Positions 59,087 to 64,000 of a stretch of 64,000 nt of DNA are shown here, piece after piece (position 1 is the stretch's first letter; the number at the start of each line of letters is the position of its first letter). The stretch lies in NCBI GenBank assembly GCA_963930775.1, contig OZ005702.1, positions 5,332,001 through 5,396,000 of the forward strand, given 5' to 3'. Both the position numbers and the translations under genes were made by a program. The stretch is from Cliona cf. orientalis (taxonomy: Eukaryota > Porifera > Demospongiae > Clionaida > Clionaidae). Below the pieces are notes generated by a model, which was given only the letters and a program-made list of their open reading frames with translations, searched no databases and was not told where the DNA came from.

Positions 59087-62000
59087 GCTTAAGTCAAGAT
59101 CAGGCGAAGCCAGTAGCTTGTGAGAAGTCAATAGACATTGTCATAACTATTGAGGATTTTGAACATCGTTTTCGCTCTCTTCAAAAGGAGATTCTTCGTC
59201 AACTAATTGAGAATAATGTAGACACTTTAACTGTAGTCAACTCTATTACACTGCTTCCAACGAAGCTTAAAAACGAATATGATAAAGTCATTCAAGATTT
59301 AATACCTTTCTTTTCGAACAAAGAATGCATAAATATACTTTTCTTTCGTCTTAATCCTCTACTTTCATTTCTTGATTGTGGGTTGCTTGAGCATATCATC
59401 AATGAGTATGGTGACGATACGTTAAAACAAGATATGACTACATATTCCAGTGATATAGTTACCTTCATGAAGGAGACAACAATTAAACAGTTAATAGAAT
59501 CTGATCATTTTTGTGGCCAACCCGACATACCACAGAATTTTTCTTTATTACAGGCGAGAATTAGTAAAGATACTAGCAAGTGTACTGTAGAACATCTTAA
59601 TAGACTTCGAAAGAAATATTGTAGTGAAGTGCAGCTATTTAAAGCAGTCTGTCATCTGGTGGCACTTGAAGAGTCAAACTCCTTCATTGTTAGGTGGCTA
59701 GTACCATCAGCCCTTGTTGTTAATATAGTGAAATATACCAGATATGTTGTCCAAAGCTTCTACCAGGAGTACGAAATCACCTCTCTTACCCTGGACAGAA
59801 TGTAGCTGTATATGAGTAAATCTGAGATTGATGCAATGTGGTCACAGGTGCACGTGAGCGACACAAAATTTAAAGATCAGTTTCGCACCATGTGCAAGCA
59901 AATAGTGTGTGAAATGAAAGTAAAAAATGTGACAAAGGATCATTTATCATCATACTTTCAGTCACTAAATTATCCACGGCAAACAAACGATCAGTTAAGT
60001 TTGGCACTTTTGGAAGAAGAATTCCCTGCATCGTTTGCAGATTTTGGAGTCCTTAAGGCTGTCGTAGAAGAGTTCGGTAGTGATTGCTTGAAGAGAGTGA
60101 TGAGATCTTATTGCAACTGCTTGTCATCAGTCTTCACAAAGGAATCGACTGCACAGCAGCTAACTGACATTGGTAATATATCTGCAGATTTTAAATATTT
60201 CAAAATAGCTCGATGTAGGATCATGAAAGAGCCTTCAAATTGTAAATTAGAAGAAATTCTCAGTTTTCGAACCAGATTCTGTACCACAACCAAGTTTAGT
60301 CAAGTATGCTTTATTATGGTTGAAGTCAACACAGAAACGAAAGGTTCATTCACTGTTAGCTGGCTTGTACCACAAACCATAGTCACAGACATAATGAAAT
60401 TTGTCAGAAATCTTGACCAAAGCTTCTACCAGGAGTACAAAATCACCTCTCTTACCCTGGATGGAATGTGGCTGCATATGAGTGAGGCTGAACTTGAAGT
60501 GATGTGGATACACATGAGCACTGCAAAACTTATTAATCAATTTAAAATCATATATGAGCAAATTGTACTCGAATTGAAGCTTCAAAATACTCCAAAGTAT
60601 GAGCTGTCACAGTGTTTGATGAATCAGCATTCAAATCTTCAGAAAGATGCAAGTACTTTTTTGAGTGAAGCAATCATAACTTTTCCATTCCCTCCATCTG
60701 GATTCTTTCTAGATTTTGATATGCTTAGTGTTATCATAAAAGGATTTGGTAGTGATTGCTTAAGAGACGTGATGACGTCATATTGTAAATTCATGTCTGG
60801 CTTTAGTAAGCAGTTAACTGTGCAACAGCTACTAGACTTGCCATCTATTCCTACTGAACGTCATAAAGGTTTTATTGAAGTAGAGTGTGGAATCATGGAG
60901 GAGCCTTCAGGATACACCTGTGATAAGATTTTAAGCATCAAAAATTCCGTCTGTGCAGAGACTGACTTGAGTGGATTTTTGCTTACCATGAGCCATGTCA
61001 GAAAACCACCTACTAGTAGTGATTCTTTTTTCATTAGCTGGCTTACTCTTACTCGCTTTGCTCCAGACCTAATAGAGTCTGCCAATTGTATAGACAGTGC
61101 ATTTTATGTAGGAAAAAACATAGCATCACTCTCTATTGGTATCCAGTGGGTGTACAATCCAAAATTAATTCCATTTAGTTTGGAAATAAAGAAAAAATTC
61201 CAGCAGTCCCAGGGCTCACCATCTCCAGTTGAATGGGTTCCTTCACCAACAAAGAAAGTATTCCGATTAGCTATGATCCAGAGAGAGGGAGTGCAACGAG
61301 GTCATATTGAAGACAAGTTTGTACGAATGACCATCAGTGGTAGGGTAGATGATATTCTTCATGCTAAGTCTCCAGTGGAACTAGAACACATCTTCAGAAA
61401 CACACTACATGGAGGTGAGATCATTTTGATTGAAGGAGCCCCAGGGTCTGGCAAGAGTACTCTAACAGTCCACATCTGTCAGAGATGGGGCAAAGGAGAG
61501 TTATTTCAACAATTCACTGTTGTGATCCTTGTCCAGTTACGAGACCCAGCAGTGCAAAGAGCACAGACCATAGCTGACCTGCTTCCTGTTGAAAATGCTG
61601 AGGAGATAGCTGCTGAACTAATAGCTACTAATGGACGTGGTGTCCTGTGGGTCCTTGACGGGTGGGATGAGCTTCCACCCTATCTTCAGCAAGACTCCAT
61701 ATTCCATAAATTTATCAAGAGAATGCTTAGTGAATGTTCAGTGATAGTCACCTCTCGTCCAATTTCATCAGGTGACCTACACCCAGTGGTCTCTTCACGA
61801 ATTGAGGTGTTGGGGTTCACCCCAGAGGAGCAGAGGCAGTACTTCACTGAGTGCCTCAAGGGAGACACCAAAGCTTTAGAAGCCCTACTTGAGAAGATCC
61901 AAGAGAACCCTGTGGTACAAAGCATCTGCTACCTTCCACTCAATGCTGCTTTCATAGTAAACACTTTCAAATACAGGGATCATTCACTACCCAACACTGA

Positions 62001-63358
62001 GTATGAGATCTACTTATCAGTCATTCTCAGCTGCATTCAACGCCATTATGACAGGGAGGGCAGAGGTCATGACCTACCTAGAGAGCTAGCATCTTTAGAT
62101 GATCTCTCCAGGAGTGAAGCAGTGAGAGAGCCTTTTCAGTGTCTCTGTGAGCTTGCCTATCGTGGTGTGATGGAGAACAAAGTGACCTTCTCTTCCAGTG
62201 ACTTGCCTCAAGGATCCAACACACTCAGTCTTCTTCAAGCAATAGAGAGCTTTCTCCAAAGTGGAAAGTCAGTGTTCTATAACTTTCTTCACCTATCAAT
62301 CCAAGAGGTTTTGTCAGCCTGTTATATAACCACAAAGTTGTCAGATAATGAGCAGGTTTCTCAGTTCCAGCAGTTGTTCAACCAGCCTCGTTTTGCTGCT
62401 GTGTTTCAGTTTTATGCTGCCATCACCAAGTTGAAGAGTCCAGGGATGTCCCGAGTTACTGATATAATAGTAGAAGCCAAATCCAAGCCTCTCTTAGTGT
62501 CTCTTCTTCGCTGCTTACACGAGGCTCAGGATCCTACCCTCTGCCTTTATGTAACTGAGAGATTAGAGTATGAGCTGGATGTTAGTGAGACCTCACTCAG
62601 TCCACTGGACTGTCTCTCTGTTAGTTTTTTTCTCTCCTCTCTTAATACTGATAAGGAAACCAGTGCTCACCTTGACCGTTGCACTATTGGTGATCTTGGT
62701 GCAAGGTGCTTATCCAAGTATGTATATGATTTGGGCTGTATCAGTAGAGTAACTATTGACCTCAATGGAAATGATATTCATGAAGAGGGTGCTTTATATA
62801 TTGCTAGGATGCTTTACTTTATTGAACATTTATACTTGTCATATGATCGAATTGGAGACACAGGAGCATCCTTCGTATCTGATGCAGCAAGAGAAACTGC
62901 TACACTCAAGACTTTAACCCTGTACGATTGTGGCATCACTTCAAGAGGTGCTGAAGATCTTTCAAGAGCACTAGCTCAAAATAGTTCCCTGGAGAAGTTG
63001 GACATTGGTGGTAATAATCTAGGAGATGAGGGAATAAGCCACGTGGCCGAGGGCCTCAAACAAAACAAACAACTGAAGGAACTCTGGATTGGTGGTTGTG
63101 GAATGACAGACAAAGGAGCAGCTTCTCTGGCCAGTGCTCTCACTGTTAACAACTCTCTCAAGATGTTGCATATTGGTGGAGCTAAAGGGGCACTAACAGA
63201 AGATGGACTTTCAACAATAGCTCATTTGTTAATCAATAGATCATTGTTTGTAAAACTAGCGATCCCTGGTATCTTTGGCTCTCCTACTGTTGATCGTTTA
63301 AATCAGGTGGTCAATAAAGCAAGGAAGAGAAATAGACTCCCAGCCATTGAAATTAAAG
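59087..63358 (+). CDS. CARD-type NLR gene B, long exon: N-domains x3, NACHT, LRR
   Basis: The acceptor GATTTACAG/GC gives frame LSQDQAKPVACEKSI; there is no ATG before 59383 in frame, so an upstream exon is needed. Three copies of the unnamed domain of about 220 residues (about 59140-59805, 59812-60480, 60490-61180), against two in gene A. The same pre-NACHT linker follows (EWVPSPTKKVF), Walker A GAPGSGKST at 61435-61461, LDGWDELPP at 61654, VTSRP, NFLHLSIQEV, and LRRs to about 63300. One in-frame TAG at 59803-59805 replaces the Trp of DGMWLH; the frame is otherwise open on both sides. At 63359 GTGAGT follows ATTAAAG exactly where gene A reads on into its Roc part, so this is probably an internal exon; unspliced it would end GESTVC and stop. 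Function as gene A, if the stop is skipped, read through or an error. Confidence 0.85.
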
Positions 63359-64000
63359 GTGAGTCTACTGTATGTTGACATGATGTATTACCAGTTTTCT
63401 ACGCATTATGTAACAAGTATAAAAACAATTGAATAAAATTGAAGGATGAAGTAGGGATGGCAGGGTCAAAAAATACACAAACAAGATCTGTAGGGATAAT
63501 GACATCCACTATACATCCCTACGCTTGCTTCTCTCGATTATATTCTTATCGACTTGTTTGTGCTCTCCTTCAGTGAGTGTTGCATGTGGGAGAAAACGTC
63601 CCCTATATGGCTCAAGATATATAATATAATCAATCAGCTTGGATTCAGTCACATTACCGGTATTTAGCACCCCATGCATAGCTATAATAGCTACTCAAAA
63701 AGCAAGCATAGGGATGTATAGTGGATGTCATTATCCCTACAAATCTTGTTTGTGTATTTTTTTACCCTGCCATCCCTACTTCATTCTTCAATTTTATTCA
63801 ATTGTTTTTATACTTGTTTTTGTTCTTTTTTATTGCTCTCAGCGTAATTCAGTTATCAATGCCATCTTACATGGTTAGCTCTCAATGGTCCATCAATAGA
63901 AGATGGGAGGTGCCGAAGTTTGTGCGTGCGTGCAAAATTTGTAGCCACGCCCCTCACTTTCCCGTGCCTGACAAACTAGCTGCCAATCAGTGCCATGAGT
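63359..64000 (+). other. Start of the next intron of NLR gene B, with family F element
   Basis: It begins GTGAGT. 63414-63816 is family F foldback copy 3, here with full outer ends (AAGTATAAAAACAATTGAAT and its reverse), followed by the same ATCAATGCCATCTTACATGG flank as copies 1 and 2. No exon before the window ends. Confidence 0.65.

Noticed and set aside
59383-63378. Two separate genes split at 59805
   Set aside because: The same frame continues directly across the TAG and the stop lies inside a conserved domain motif, so it is one exon with a nonsense change.

Overview
The window looks like demosponge DNA, most likely Amphimedon queenslandica or a close relative. It is AT-rich, GT-AG introns are visible, short inverted-repeat elements are dense, and the coding content is dominated by animal-type NLR genes (NACHT plus NLR-type leucine-rich repeats) with Death or CARD domains, a class known to be greatly expanded in that sponge. 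The species call rests on family knowledge, not on a search.

Left third (1-21,200): a tandem array of about four units. A complete unit holds decayed Ser/Pro-rich exons of an unrecognised gene (E1, E2), a conserved promoter block (GCGCATGCGC, a CACCC box, TCACATGA) and a two-exon Death-NACHT-LRR gene. The first NLR (1770-6738) is open throughout. The second (11030-13954) and third (15208-19295) are pseudogenes with, respectively, a micro-inversion and an ectopic LRR fragment inside NACHT. The fourth unit keeps E2 and the promoter but has lost its NLR.

Middle (22,200-36,000): a CARD exon (22214-22520), an intron of about 7 kb packed with foldback elements, and one very long exon (about 29497-35990). 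The inferred product of about 2266 residues is CARD, two copies of an unnamed domain of about 220 residues, NACHT, LRR, an acidic linker, a Roc-like GTPase, COR, a post-COR domain, Death and a basic tail. Non-colinear debris of a relative lies at 37.0-37.95 kb.

Right (42,700-64,000): a second copy of the same gene plan. It has a CARD exon (42758-43070), a Death exon (50429-50764) whose splice phases fit between CARD and NACHT, and a long exon (59087-63358) with three unnamed domains, NACHT and LRR. That exon has one in-frame TAG and ends at a good splice donor, so it probably continues outside the window. Intron sequence is also shared (27.1-29.35 kb with 53.3-54.8 kb), which supports the exon assignments. 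This intron hosts a 4.47-kb hAT transposon (44327-48798) carrying a LINE fragment and a foldback insertion with hammerhead-like cores.

Working model: these are intracellular sensors. LRR or the unnamed domain would sense, NACHT would oligomerise, and Death/CARD would recruit adaptors. The 29-kb gene would add a second, Roc-type switch and a second death-fold at the other end of the same chain.
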